Shown: positions 29,501 through 41,975, numbered from the stretch's first letter. The stretch: DNA of 64,000 bases from Nautilus pompilius (GCA_018389105.1 JACATO010001076.1:320501-384500), one strand, 5' to 3'. Translations and numbers: made by a program. Notes: generated by a model from the sequence alone, not told the origin.

Positions 29501-30845
29501 CTTTAAAAATCAGTTGTTATACTATGGCATCTTTTCCTCCTCAAAGTATGTTTGAATCTTGAGGTCAGAAGTATAAGAGTCTTCAGAACAACAGATTCCC
29601 TCATATTGGCTCATCCCCTTACCACATCCATGAAGTGATTGGCAATTTGTCAGCTTTTGTTGTGTATTGTTTTTTCACTAGAATAAAAATTCATTATGTT
29701 CTGAGCTGTTCAAGGAAAAAAACTAACATTTCTTTCTCATGGGATGTTCATATATGAAGCAGGATGTTCCTGAAGTTTGTTATTATTTCACAGTATATTT
29801 TGTTTTAAAAAGGCTTGGCTTATAGGCAGTCCCTAGGGAGAGAGAAATACCTGTGTTTCATTTATGCTGATACTTCTGTTAATAATTAATACTTTTTAGC
29901 TACCTGAGCTTTTACTGGTTATAAAATAAAATTATAGCTGTAAAACAAACAAGATGTCTTCATGGCAGCTCTCTCCAGAAACCTAGTCGCAGAATGGAGC
30001 CAAGTAAACTGGCATTTTATTGTTCACAGAGAGTAGGCAGGAATTTTCCGGGGATCTTCCCTAACCTAACATATCATTTTCATCTTGCCAGCCTTTTTAA
30101 ACCCCTAGCTCAGCCTAAACCAAATGGAAGTGTATCCCTTGTGTGAAATAAAGCCCACGTCAGCCAGACAATACAGCTGAAATTTGTGTTTATCTAAGTT
30201 AAAAATTTTTTCATATTCAGTAGTGGAAACTTGCAGGATCAGCAGAGAATTCCAGTCTTCCCAGTTAGTTGTTTTGTTACTGTAGGAGGAGAAGAGGGGC
30301 CTTTGGCTTAGGAGTGTGAGAGCATTCCTAACTCATAAAGTTTTTGATGCCAAGTTTTATATGTGGGTGTCATCTGTTTTCTTGCTGTGTATATATTAGT
30401 ATAGTACAACCTTACAATATGTAATGTTGTTTTTCTTTTTTCAACTCTTATAAGCAGTTTTTTTTTAAATGTGGCGGAGATAACTGGTGCAGTTAAAATT
30501 GCTTGTTCATTAATTATAGTAAAACAGCATGAAAAATTTGCGGATCATTAGAGTTTTAATGAAACGATGCTGTTACCTTCTCAGTCTGTATAATAAAGGT
30601 GCTTATGAAAATAATAAATAGCTGCAATAAAATTCAATTTTTTTTATTCGTGCAGGTTTTGTGTAGGAGACCGGTATTACCTATGTGATAACAAGATCCT
30701 CTGTGAGTATGACTATGAGGAGCGGCTGGTGTTTGCCAACATGAGCTACAACTACAATGCGCTATCACACCTGAAGAGACAGACACACAACCTCAGTGAC
30801 GATGTGTCCAGTGGCTATGGTAGTCCTAGTCCCAACTCCTTGTGA
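26344..30845 (+). CDS. Lmo: LIM-only protein (LMO/rhombotin family), spliced, 3 coding exons
   Basis: The coding exons are 26344-26531, 27152-27277 and 30656-30845, giving 504 nt, 167 residues plus TGA. Both introns are GT-AG and interrupt Arg codons (R63 and R105) after the second base. LIM1 zinc ligands are C7, C10, H28, C31, C34, C37, C57 and D60. LIM2 ligands are C71, C74, H93, C96, C99, C102, C121 and D124. All are intact. Nothing but LIM domains and short ends is present, as in LMO1-4, rather than a LIM-homeodomain protein. Sequence such as [18 protein letters not shown] and GSTLYTKAN resembles LMO1/LMO3 and fly Beadex. Family members are nuclear adaptors that bind LDB/Chip and bHLH or GATA factors and do not bind DNA themselves. 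The tail after LIM2 (about 128-167) is Ser/Asn-rich and ends in [14 protein letters not shown], unlike the short vertebrate tails. The ATG at 26344 has G at -3 and +4. The open frame continues upstream to a probable acceptor at 26310-26311, so an earlier exon could add N-terminal residues. Confidence 0.95.
26532..27151 (+). other. LMO intron between the LIM1 and LIM2 exons
   Basis: The 620-nt intron starts GTGTGTGC and ends in a pyrimidine run followed by AG. It begins with a T/C-rich stretch and otherwise holds AT-rich sequence with several TAATTA-type homeodomain cores. I see no gene in it. Confidence 0.85.
27152..27277 (+). other. Lmo: LMO exon encoding most of LIM2
   Basis: This 126-nt exon completes R63 and encodes L64-H104 plus two bases of R105. 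That covers the first LIM2 zinc finger and the start of the second (C71, C74, H93, C96, C99, C102). It ends at a GTAAGG donor. The flanking signals and the reading frame join exactly with the neighbouring exons. Confidence 0.93.
27278..30655 (+). other. LMO second intron, 3.4 kb
   Basis: The intron is AT-rich and holds no supported gene. Short frames at 27,935-28,132 (-) and 28,502-28,910 (+) have no recognisable domain. The segment around 28,380-28,520 is less AT-rich than its surroundings and could be regulatory. The 3' end is a T-rich tract followed by GTGCAG at 30650-30655. Confidence 0.85.
30656..30845 (+). other. Lmo: LMO last coding exon: end of LIM2 plus C-terminal tail
   Basis: The exon completes R105 and encodes F106-L167 followed by TGA at 30843-30845. 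It contains the last LIM2 ligands C121 and D124. The segment around [13 protein letters not shown] resembles invertebrate LMO (Beadex-type) proteins more than vertebrate LMO1/3. Confidence 0.93.
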
Positions 30846-31594
30846 ATTGGATTCATCACAAGAAGATTCAGTTGACCCAATTTACACTCACCTGTGACCT
30901 GGCCAACCAACATTTTTTTTATCGTGCATTTGTCTCTCTGGAGACTACCACATGTTGCTGCGCACAAACAACGTATGGTTTAACATTCAACCTGTCACAG
31001 TGGCGGAGCACATCCTGTTACCAGGGTAACATTGGCACAGTGGATTTTCTTACGTTTTTGATCTTACGCAGACGGATTACAGGAACAGCATATAACATGG
31101 CCACATGGCAGCACTAAACTACAAGGAGTACATTTGGGGCAAAACTTTTACCACTATTATTAATATTATTACTATTATAATTATACACTGTCTCTTTACC
31201 ACTGTTCTTGTCACAGTCACTTTACCAGAGTTGTCCCCTCTCGTTTCATTTCCTGGGCTTTCCTTAGGGGCCACACCTACTGTGATTGAGTTCTGTAATG
31301 TTGTCATGACTATCTTTAAGTTGCTGGTATCCCTGTAGACTTTTAACTTTTTTTTAATTTCAGCACCAGTTTCTTCAGATTATACCTTTTTAAAAAAGCA
31401 GATCGTCATTTTTATAAAAAATAATTTCTGAAGCTCGTTGCCATAGCAGCATTAAACGTGTTAAAGACGCATGCACTGTTGTACATCTGAAACATATCAA
31501 GATACGGTGACTTGACTCGCACAGTTGTCATCAACATTGTGTCTATAGCTTCTGAACCTGCAGAAGCAGTTTGTTAAAAATGTATTATATAGCT

Positions 31595-31616
31595 CAGAGA
31601 GAGAGAGAGAGAGAGA
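31595..31616 (+). repeat. (GA)n microsatellite in the LMO 3' UTR
   Basis: A GA run about 750 bases after the LMO stop codon. Confidence 0.95.
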
Positions 31617-31627
31617 CAATGACGATT

Positions 31628-31666
31628 ATATTATTATTATTATTATTAATATTATTATTATTATTA
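31628..31666 (+). repeat. (ATT)n microsatellite in the LMO 3' UTR
   Basis: An ATT run with one phase shift, directly after the GA run. Confidence 0.95.
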
Positions 31667-32029
31667 ACATTGGGTATTTAAATGAAGCGGTTAGCACGCT
31701 TTAAAAAAATTAAAAACTTTTAAAGCCGTTACATAGCTTTTTTTTTTTTTTTTCTCTTTAAACCACGGGAGTAAATTGTCTCATGAATACCTCATTGAAA
31801 CGAGGCAATTTTTTTTTTTTTTGTGATGAACAATGTAATAATAAAAAAATTAAATTAACATCTTTATTTATTTATTTATTTTATAATTATTATTATTCTT
31901 TGTCAAACGCTCATGAAGCAAAAAGGCATGATGCAGAGTTTTACAGCAACACAGGGGTTCTACATTTCTATCTTCAGCCATTGGACATCCATGAAGGGTC
32001 CTCCCCTAGACCACTTGTCTGCAAGGGCT

Positions 32030-32400
32030 AGAAAGGTTGTTTGCCGTAGCTATCGAGTCCTTTCCGCCCGCTGCAGATGGCCAGGGCTTTTTTGTGTGTC
32101 TTACCGTTTTCTTAGCCTGCTGGGGTCGCCTTCATGGCCGCTGGACCCTCTGTTGGTCTCTTCCACCCAGTCTGCCAAAACCAGTCTTCACATGCTTTGG
32201 GTAGACTTCCCATAACTCACCAAGGGGTTCAGACCCAATAGCTACCCTCACCTGCCAAAGCATTTTACCAGGGTGTGGCTGCTGTGTATGCTACAGCTTC
32301 TTGGAGCCAGCTGGTGAGAGGTGGGGATCAAAGGTGGGTGGGCACCCCCCCCTACCAAAAGGACTTGACAGGTGCCACCCTTCCCTGAGCACCCAATACA
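32030..32400. repeat. GC-rich island inside the presumed LMO 3' UTR, possible insertion
   Basis: About 370 bases of markedly higher GC sit between AT-rich flanks. Composition and texture change abruptly, and the island ends near a run of C at 32,345-32,352. The open frames across it have no domain I recognise. It could be a SINE, a fragment of a retrotransposon or a structured UTR segment. No terminal repeats or target-site duplication are visible. Confidence 0.3.
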
Positions 32401-33262
32401 CACATAACCATTCTTATATCTGAATAGCCCATTTTTTTTACTAAATACGAAAATATCTTTTTTTAAAAAAAAGCAGAATTAATTTTGGAAAAACCAACTG
32501 AGTTTGATGGGTACTGCACAATGAATTGGTTCCCCTCCTTCAATGTTAATCAAGTCTCCAGCCTCTTTCGGATGTATTCCCAAACCTGAACGGCTGCACC
32601 ACCCTCACTTTACTCACTAAATGTACTGCTGCTGACAAAGATTCAAATTTCATTTATCTGTAAAAAAAAAAACGTTTTGCCAATCTTCTTGCCATTTCTT
32701 ACGTCCATTCCGCTCAGATCTTAGCAGAAGTGTTGTTTAACAGCTACTCTCCGATAAAGACCATTATGCAGATTATCCCGGACAGACTTTGACTCCTGTA
32801 CTCAGGTGTAGTTCATTCCCATCTTTTTGTCTTATCAGCAATGACATTTTGCCTTTAGATTTTCCTCACCACTTTGGTCAAGCGTATCTTTTTTTCCTTC
32901 GTTAAAAACCTATAAAATGTATCCTCAAAACTCTCTCCCATATTAACTAATCTTTAACCACCAAAAATTATAGTCTTTACACTGTCTTCCCTTTTATTGG
33001 TGCCACCATTACAGCTGACAAGATAATGCTGGGCTTTTATAGGCAAAAGAGTGCCAAGTGTTTTAATGATTGGTCAGCTGACAATAAAATGTTTTCAGTA
33101 TTAGGTGTGCATCTACATCTTTAGCCTTGGAGGCAAAATTATATGAAAAAAATATTTAAATATCTGTTAAAAATAGATTAATTGAATTTCACATAATGTT
33201 TCCATAGTTGTCTCTGTTTGTGCAAGAGTGATTATCTAATAAAAAAATAAATAAATGTTACA

Positions 33263-36160
33263 TTGAAATATGCATCCTGTTTGGCATCGTCATGTATGAG
33301 TTTGTTCTTTACTGATCAGCTACAGGACATTTGGCAGTGTGAGGGGCAAGATGTGAGGATGCAGATATGAAAGCGGAAATTATCTGTTTATGTTTTATAC
33401 AAGTATAGTACATTTTTGCTTATTTATATTAATTGGATCATAACCTAACCTGTGCAGCTAAACAAGATTAGGAATACTGAAACATCAAGTGTAGAAATTT
33501 TTTAAAAGTTTAAAAAGAAAAAACTAAACAATAGACAATCTTCCTTTTCTGTTCAATTGTTGTTGAATCCTTTTAACTGTGGCCAGCTGATTGCTGAGCT
33601 TAGCTCTTTTCTGAGTGTCATGTCCATTGTACAGCAGAAGATTTGTCTATTTTAGATGTCCAGTAACTATGGGAATCCACTCCACAACAGCAGGCAGCAC
33701 CAGATTGGATCCTGGAATAACTCTGGCACTAGTCAGATGTACTTTCCTAAATGTAAATAAGCTTCAGTTAGGTAAGAGGGGATTTAAGCACAAAAAATAA
33801 AAGAATTAATTGCTTAGGAGAAATGAGATTTATATATTTAAATATATAAACCTTAATAATATTCTTGCTGAATGTACTTCATATTTGAAATTCTGAACAG
33901 TTAAGTGTTCATCTTCAGCAGAACAAACTTACAAGCAACGAGTTTGCAAATGTTATAAGAATATATAGTAGGAGAAATGTACAAATGACACACACTAATA
34001 TAATTACTGGAACATGAATTAAAATTATGACTAAAGAAAGATTCACCAACTTGCAGTCAGTAGAGAATTTTCATGTTCTTCAAATAAAATTTACACTCAG
34101 AATCAGAAGCAATATGGGTAAGGAGCTAATCTTCCATACCTGATGGATGCGCATTCTTTTACATCATAGAATTTTATTATGCATAAATAAATGAACAATA
34201 GGATCTTTATTCTGTTGGAAGTATTGGGTTCCAGTTTCTGATAGATGGCAATTGGTTTGTTTTATTAAATGTTGGTCCTGTGTGACTACCTATATTGGTA
34301 AAACTGATATCTATGAAGTGGTTTGCCATACAGACTGGAGACATGCTACTATATCAATAGCTTTCTGTCTGTTCTCAATATTTTTAAACAAGAGACAGAG
34401 GTGCTACTTGTTTTTTTTTAATTACATTTTAGTAAAATGTTTCTATTTTTATTAATGCATTAAAATATCATTTATTATAAGAGTATCTGTATCTTGTTCA
34501 ATTATTTTTGTCTAAACTGGGAAAAATCAGCTTGTATATCACCATCCATGATTAATGAATACTATTTTCTACCCTATTTTCATTTGTTGCTTTTCCCTGA
34601 TAATTTTTTCTAAATTAGGTATTAAAACTTTATAACTTCTCATGAAAATACCAGGGACTTTCAAATGAAACACTTTCAGTGGGGTTTCATTTGAATATTC
34701 CTAGTATTATTACAATGTTTATCAAGAAAACTTGCTACGTTCACGAGTCAGGATATTAGAATAGCCAGTAGATGGCTAACAACTGAGCACAAGGAGAAGA
34801 GGCAGCAACCAGCTGCTGCAGATGATGAAATTATTTGCTAACTATTTCTAAACACACGTTAGCCAATAACTGGGGCTAAAATAAAATTTTACCCAGTTAA
34901 TGACAACTCAAATATTATGGTTGACTTGTTTTCTTTTTTTCAGTGGTGATCCCTATTTGCCCCATAAGTTAACACCTAGTCTCCCATGTGTATCAGTATT
35001 TTAAACTTGAAGCAGCTGCCTACTTGGATAACAATTTATATTGATTTTGTCTCATACTATGAAGAGTGTAAAAGATATGTTTGGATAATACTGGCAGGAA
35101 GAAAGCTTGGGGGAGTCACTTCTTTAGTTATTATACAGTAAAACAGCAGATTGATTGTATTAAAGAACAAAATGTAAATCTCATATATAAGACTTCATTT
35201 CTGACAGACTTGATAAAAGTAGCTTTGACATAAAAAGCCCAAATGAAAAATTTCCACATGAAATTGTAAAAGCAAGTGGAATTACCTTTCCTGTAATTAT
35301 TTCTTTTCTGAAAAACTTACAATAGCATTGCAATTCCAATTAATTTTGGTCACTGATTGGTCAATTACTATACACTAATGTGAAGCAGACTTAAAATTAA
35401 AAATGCATTTGTGGTGGTTTCTCACATCCTTGATACAGATCTAGTAGTATGTACTATCCTACCAAAATCTTATGAGGAGATTAAGTATAATAGAATTTTA
35501 AAGCAGATTATCTTATTTGTTCATAATCCTGCACTAGCTCATTTTAAGGGCAGTGACTGGACTGTAACTTGCAAAGCTAAAAGAACACGTGACTCCACAT
35601 GACTTATAAGATCTCTTTCCTCTCAAATGACTAATACTCACCCTAGGGAAATCAAATATTTTTTATCTTTCTGCAAACTGAAAACATTTCAAGTCTGGAA
35701 ACATTAACTCCAATTATTCTTGTGTTTTCTTAAATATGGATTTTATGCTTGCACAGCATTTTCAAGATAGGGTTGAATTAAGAAAAAGTTATAGGTATTT
35801 TGCTTCATAATTAAGCTAATTAGTTTTAACTTTCTATTAGCTTTGTTACAGCTGAAATTTTGTTTAAAATTATGACAATTTTGTCAATCTGTCCAAACTT
35901 TATAGTCTTTTAGGTAGTTGAAGGACAACAAAATCCCACTAGAAATGTAGCATGAAAGTGACATAATTAAAACTGTGATTTGTCTTTTCTACTCCATTAG
36001 ATTTGCTAAATTTGATTTTTGACCCCTGAGGTCACAGATTAAATCTGTAGAGGCAGATTTCTTTTTAAAATTTTTTCTCAGCTTACCTGTGGCTTAACAA
36101 GCTTTCTGAACACCTCCCCACCCAAGCTCTATATTGGCTGATTTGAATTTAATGGTCTTT
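33263..36160. other. Intergenic AT-rich stretch downstream of LMO
   Basis: No supported gene. It contains a 22-bp AT palindrome at 33,829-33,850 and the hairpin at 34,647-34,708. Short frames here have no recognisable domain. Confidence 0.6.
34647..34708. ncRNA. 62-nt hairpin, pre-miRNA-sized
   Basis: The arms 34647-34671 and 34684-34708 are complementary over 25 nt with about 21 matches. The inner 12 pairs (TTCAAATGAAAC) are perfect and the loop is 12 nt. Pairing stops sharply outside the arms. The size suits a precursor microRNA, but the arms match no microRNA I know. A short foldback element is the alternative. Confidence 0.3.
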
Positions 36161-36179
36161 TTTGTCTTCACGTGTAAAT

Positions 36180-36905
36180 AAATTGAATCAAATTTTATTA
36201 TGGTTATGGGTAGTGTCATGCATCTGGCAACATGGCCCTGGCATGGATTCTTTCTTTTTCTTTTGTTGACAATCTGGATGATGATGGACCATTCACCATT
36301 TCTAATAGGTCTGCTAAACTAGTATTGGTGTCAAATTGATCGCCTGATGTCACTAAGCTCATCACAATGAAATAGGATGTATTCAAGATCCTCTTCCTCA
36401 CTTCCACAAAGTTGGCAAGTTGGGTCCTCAGCTAGCTTAAACCTAGGTAGGTAGCTCTGACAAGTGGTGCAGTCGTATCCTTAAAAGAGTGACTTGATCT
36501 TTTCTGCTGAGGGACTTGTGTCTGATGGTATTAGGTTTCTTTTGTACATTGAAATATTTCCAACCTTTGGAGTCACCTGCCCATCTCTTAGTCCAGATGT
36601 TGTTTTTGGAATTTCTGATGTCACATCATAGGGATGCCTTGACTGGTCCACTTTCTTCATGGAGTTTTGCAAGTGCATCTGCACTTTTGTTACCTTGTAT
36701 GCCCACATGGCTAGGAATCCATTGGAGAACAATTTGGGAAGAACAGATGTTAATAGCATCATGAATAGCTTGAGTTTGTTGGGAATACTCAGGTTTGTAT
36801 GACTGCAAAGATTGTGCGAGGTTATTGATTCTCAAAATGTCAGCTAGCTTAACTGTACAAAGAGCATATGGTGGCCAAAAGGTGACTGACTCCTCTATCA
36901 AACTA
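36180..36905 (-). mobile_element. 5'-truncated non-LTR retrotransposon: RNase H and C-terminal zinc-knuckle tail
   Basis: On the - strand, an open frame from 36,901 contains LQWIPSHVGIQGNKSADALA, the RNase HI end motif with its last catalytic Asp, as in Jockey/I/CR1-type LINE polyproteins. A frame shift moves the reading to a second frame. After one TAA (36481-36483) this continues with a Cys/His segment (C-TTC...C-LC...H-C; residues include EDPTCQLCGSEEEDLEYILF) typical of the region after RNase H. Further stops follow, and the 3' end is AT-rich near 36,180. The reverse transcriptase and endonuclease are absent, so this is a dead 5'-truncated copy. Confidence 0.82.
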
Positions 36906-39900
36906 TTTTACATATTTCCTAGGTATTCACAGGGCTCTGAGTATAACGATAATAATGTTAGTAACACTTAGCTGTCATATATATATATATAACTTAACAT
37001 ATTTTAATAACTTATTAGCAGCTTACCACTTCAAAAGGTTGAAAAAAAACACACCAAGTATGAAGTGTATACATGCATACTGGATTTAAATTAGGTATTC
37101 AGCCATCCCTAATAATAATCCATCCAGCTATTTCAGCTTTTTAATTTCAATATATTTTAGGTTGGGGTATAGGGGAATCAAGTCTGTTACCCAAGTCATT
37201 ATGTTCTTTAGTCTTGGCAAATAAGTAAAAATAATAAATATTTATTTACTTTTAGTTAGAAATTATTAATATTTAATTGTTTTCCACTTTTATTATTTCC
37301 ATTCTCAATTAAATTTTTTTGTTTTCCTTTTGCATGCAGGCTCCTTGAAGTCTTTATCATGAACAGTAGGAAACTCAAACCTTATTACTGAACCTTTATT
37401 TCTTCCATGCAGTTCGTGCACAATAAATCATTACCCGAATATTTACTTTCATTTTACAAGGCGACATGTACTTCTGTTAAGTTCTCTCACATAATCTAAA
37501 TCCTCAAAAGTAAATGATTTCAAATTCCATTCCACGGATTTCTTTCTTGACATTCCAGATTACTTCATATCAATGGTGCTTCTGCAGAATTTTTTCTCTC
37601 ACGTTCAGATTGATTTGAGTAAACACGGCTGTCTCCTCCCATGTGTGCCTTACAGACAGACAACTGGTAAATTGGACAGGTCTGCTGCTAGAACTTTGAT
37701 CAGTGCTTGCTGTCTTTAGGCACAATCAACTTGCTGACCTGGTCAAAACAATTTTTTTTTTTGTTTAATTGTAACAAAGCTGTGGGCATTCCCAGTGGAT
37801 CTGTTGTAAGAGTTATTTAAAAACTGCTGTATTACAATGAATGTGAAATAAAATCCAACTTAGTGTTCTTCTTCAGGGGGCTGTCACATGATTTACTATA
37901 GTTGTGCTGGCTGGTTGTATTTAGTGTTAACCCTTTGACTTAAAAACAGAATGGTTTTCTGTTTAAATATATATTTTTTTAATCCAACCCTCAAATGAAG
38001 AAAAAAAAACAAATTTTCTTTGTCTTTATAGTCTATTTCAGTAAAACTTTGTATCATCAACATTATTTAAACTTCACTTTATTAACATAAGCAAAAAGAT
38101 CTGATTTAAGTTGATTTTCCGGAGTTAAGTTGTGATCATGTGATCTTAAGGCACTAACAAAGTCACCCGAGGTATTGTTCATTAAAACAAAGCTAACTCC
38201 CTCTGGCAGCCTTAAAGTGGTTAAAATAGCTTTCAAAGCAAATGTTGGGCTTCATTACATTTGCTCTTCAGTTGAATGCAAAAGAAGAAAAATACCCATT
38301 TTAGAATTTGTACACATCGTTTTGAAAAGCTTTGTGTTATCACTTGCATTTGCAGCTATCAAAAGTGAACAGACTCGAGATAAATGGCTGCTGCAAACTG
38401 CACCAGCATCAATTGCAAAGTATGTATAGGAAGAATATTCTGTATCAATTTTGTTTGGTGCAGTAACTACACCCAAAAGTCTGTCTTCCATTTAGAATTA
38501 AAACAGCCAGCTAACCTCCTGTAGTTGACTTCCAGTTTATTATGCCTATCTACATCATGCATTTATATGATGTTGCTGCCAAACTGTGGAAAGAGAGTTG
38601 ACAGGTCATGTGACAATCAGTTATTAGTGCACACTAGCAAATTTGTTTCTACTCGTGTAACCAGGGCACATGTCATATGTTACAGATGAACATGTTTCTC
38701 ATCTATGATAAACCAATTAATTAAGGCAACTGCTCATGAAATGGGAATGTTTTAACAGATTTGATTATATATATATATATATATATATATTTAATATGCA
38801 AAGCAATTTTACTCACAGTTTCAAGTGCAGCAAATTCAGACAAACACTCAGTCCAAGTCAGGTTCATTGGCAAAGTTATCAATAACATTATCGCATGATA
38901 ATGTGTTCAAAAGTTCAGTCTCAGTGGCAAGCAAAGCCAAGCCAATCGAGATTGCAGTATCATCACTGCTAAATTTGTCTTACATCATTCAAATTTCTGG
39001 CAGATGGAAAATCTCGTCAGCAAAGGGTGAATCCATTTTAATTTGTTGTTTTTAATAGTTTTCTTATTAAATTGACATTCATTCCTTACCAAAATGGTGG
39101 TGATTAAAAACCATGTATCATGAAAGTGAACTGTTAGGATCTAGTCTTTAGAAGAATATCTGGATAAAGATCCAAATTGGAGCTATTCTTTTTTATTTTG
39201 TTAAACAGCATTAATCATTTGGATGCAAAATTTGGGTGCCACTTACAGTGATGAGAATAACTGGTGCTTGCAAAAAAGAACTTTAATGTGGCAATGACTG
39301 ATTATAAAGTGTGTCCCTTTGGGTTTTAGGGTAATAGTGACTAATTTAAAATTGGATTTGAAAAAGGTATAACAAGAAAATGTTTCTAAAGTGAAAATAT
39401 TCGATCTTAAGAGAGAGACAGCAACTCTGGCTTACCACATGATCGATGTAGGTAGGTTTAGGCCATTAATAAGTGAGTGGGATTAATGGTTGTTGTTTAA
39501 AGCAGAAAGCTGTTTACGTGTTATTGAAGTAATTAGAGGCCTGTTTGCCAAATTATGAGGCAGGTAGAGAATAATAAAACTAGAATGTATCTATGAGTAT
39601 TTACTCCACTTCTGAATACCTAAATACAATAACATTTCTGTGAGGTAAAGTAGTTGTTTTAATATTGACTCAAAAACATGTACTGTGACCGTTCTGAATT
39701 TAAATGCCATCACGGAAATACAGTGGAATCTTTTTCATTGTAGTGTCTGTCACCTCATACATTTGTTTGTATTGTTAACAAAAATGAATAATTGATCATT
39801 TTAAAAAGCGCAACTGTTGGAGTGGATTTCCCCGTCTGAGCTTTTATACACATGGTGACTTCTTGGACGCTGCTAATTTCTTCTTTTAATACAGTATAAA

Positions 39901-41975
39901 GACGAAGTTTCTACATCAGGATGCCAGACCAAGAAGGTTAAAAGTATGGCATATAAAAGCTATGTGTTGCGGCTCCAGAGATCCAATATTTCATTTGATT
40001 AAAATGATGCAGCCCTGAAATCTGTCTTACCTTTTATGTAGGCTAATCCTTTCAAAAATAAGAATCTTTGCTGCCTTCCCAGAATTGAAAAGCGAGCGTC
40101 TTCAAATTTCTTGGGATAACAGACATTACTATTATTATAAAAAATGCTTTAAAGTTTGAACGTCTATCATGGACAATTTCCTTTTTCTTTCACAGCATTT
40201 AAACAATTTTGTCTGAAACAGAATATGAAAGAACTCCTAATATATTGATCTTCATTAATAATTGTTTGTTTTTTTTTACCTAACTCATCGAGACATCAGG
40301 AGAAACTCTCAACGGTATAGGATATAATTATAGGAACAAAGCAATTCAAATAGCGTGTGATGGTATCTGATGTGTAAGAATAAAATGCTCCAGAACATTG
40401 TTTCCCAACCTTCTCCATCTGTCGTCACACCTCCTCCTGCCGCCAAAACACCAGGCAAGCAGCCATCATCACACATCATTAATAATAATATTATAAACAA
40501 AACCTTTAATGTGAAATTTGAACAAATAATTTACTGATTTAAAAAAATCAAGTTTTTTTTTTTATTTTGGAGAATCTGATACCTGATCGGGATCTTCCCG
40601 CTCAAATTGGGAGAGATCGATGGTGGGTGTTGGGTTAAGAAATATGTCCACACTTTAGTTTTGTCCACAAAACTCATTTATATAAACAATGTTTCATTTA
40701 TTTATTTTACTCAAGTGTGACTTTTCAAAAATTCTACAACGTGCTTGGTTATGTCTGATGGTACACCAGCTGGGAAACAGTAAAGTCACCTGTTGATATA
40801 GCTCACTGTGATTGGCTGTCGTGCAAGTACCCAGAAAGTGCCAAACTTGCAGGTCTATCAGAGTATAGGCAATGGTATCATTGTAGTGTGGTGAATACTA
40901 AAACTCCATTGGAATATAACATGGTAAGAGTAGGAAAATCAAAGCCTTAGCTAGTGAAGTATACTCTATGCGGCAGATTCCAGCTCCACTCCATGGTTCA
41001 GAAGGAGCTGCATGCAAGACTCTAAGAAGGGTATGCAGAACTGGCACTGTCAATGACAGACCCACCCTGTGGAGGAAGAAAGCCTGAACTTTTGTTATTA
41101 CATATTTCGGGGTATTTTCTTGACCTAGCTGCTAATACAGATGCTAATATTTCTTCAACAACAGTATGATACACATTAGTGTGAAGTAGGCTTAATGGAT
41201 TGTAACTTCCAAAAAACTTTGCTAATAAGAGGCAGCCAAATGGCAAAAGGCAGAAATAAGCATTAGAAATGAAGCAATGAGATGATGAGACCTGAAATAA
41301 GGTGCTCTTTACAAATAAATCTGAGTTTTAACCATTTGGAAATAATTAACAGCAGATTTATAACATTCGGCATAATAAAACATGGGGGGTAAATCCATAC
41401 AAATGTTGGGAGCTGCATATCAACCAATGGTGTTACATATTTGCATAAAATTGAAAGTATACTGACAGGTACAAGCAGGTTCTCCTCTATTATGTCATCC
41501 CTCAAGAAGATGACATTTCACTTTCCAACAATTTGTTGACTGCAAACATACTGCCAATGTGGCTAAAAACTATGTATTCAACTTTTTCAGGTTATTCCGG
41601 GTTTCTATGTTTCTTAAGAAAGAAATTTCTTCAAAGCTAAACATTAATGTATCAAAAGTACAGTAATTTTCTAGGAAATTTTACAATGATAGGTAGCATC
41701 TGTTTAACTTTTTTTTTTGTTTTGGTATTAAACCTGTACTCAAGAGTTGACCTTGAGACACCTATTAGTATTATTATTGTTTATAAGATAGCTACAGACA
41801 TTAATAATCCATACTATTTTACTTGGGCTACTAGGCAAGTTTCATAACACCTTTTGTCTCTTTTCCAGTTAAATCCTGACTTTGATAACAGACTATATGA
41901 ATGGTCAAATTAAAATTTTGTTGAAAGCAGGTCAGCATACTTTAGATATAAATACCAAGGTAGTACAGCCAAGCC
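36906..41975. other. Intergenic stretch without a recognised gene
   Basis: AT microsatellites lie at 36,977-36,992 and 38,765-38,791. Patches of more complex sequence at about 39,830-40,000, 40,380-40,480 and 40,590-41,100 have frames with stops and no domain I can name. Some may be further decayed transposon sequence. Confidence 0.5.
38765..38791 (+). repeat. (AT)n microsatellite
   Basis: An uninterrupted AT run. Confidence 0.95.

Larger units (their letters stand above)
30846..33262 (+). other. Probable LMO 3' UTR with alternative poly(A) signals
   Basis: After the LMO stop codon there is no further coding exon. AATAAA occurs at 31840-31845, 33083-33088 and 33238-33243, so transcripts could end at about 31.86, 33.10 or 33.26 kb. 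The stretch contains (GA)n at 31595-31616, (ATT)n at 31628-31666, poly-T runs and a GC-rich island at about 32,030-32,400. The extent is inferred; long 3' UTRs are common for this family. Confidence 0.5.

Noticed and set aside
33829..33850. 22-bp perfect palindrome
   Set aside because: It is only A and T, so it is expected in DNA of this composition.
36516..36764. 82-codon + strand frame
   Set aside because: It is antisense to the LINE RNase H region.
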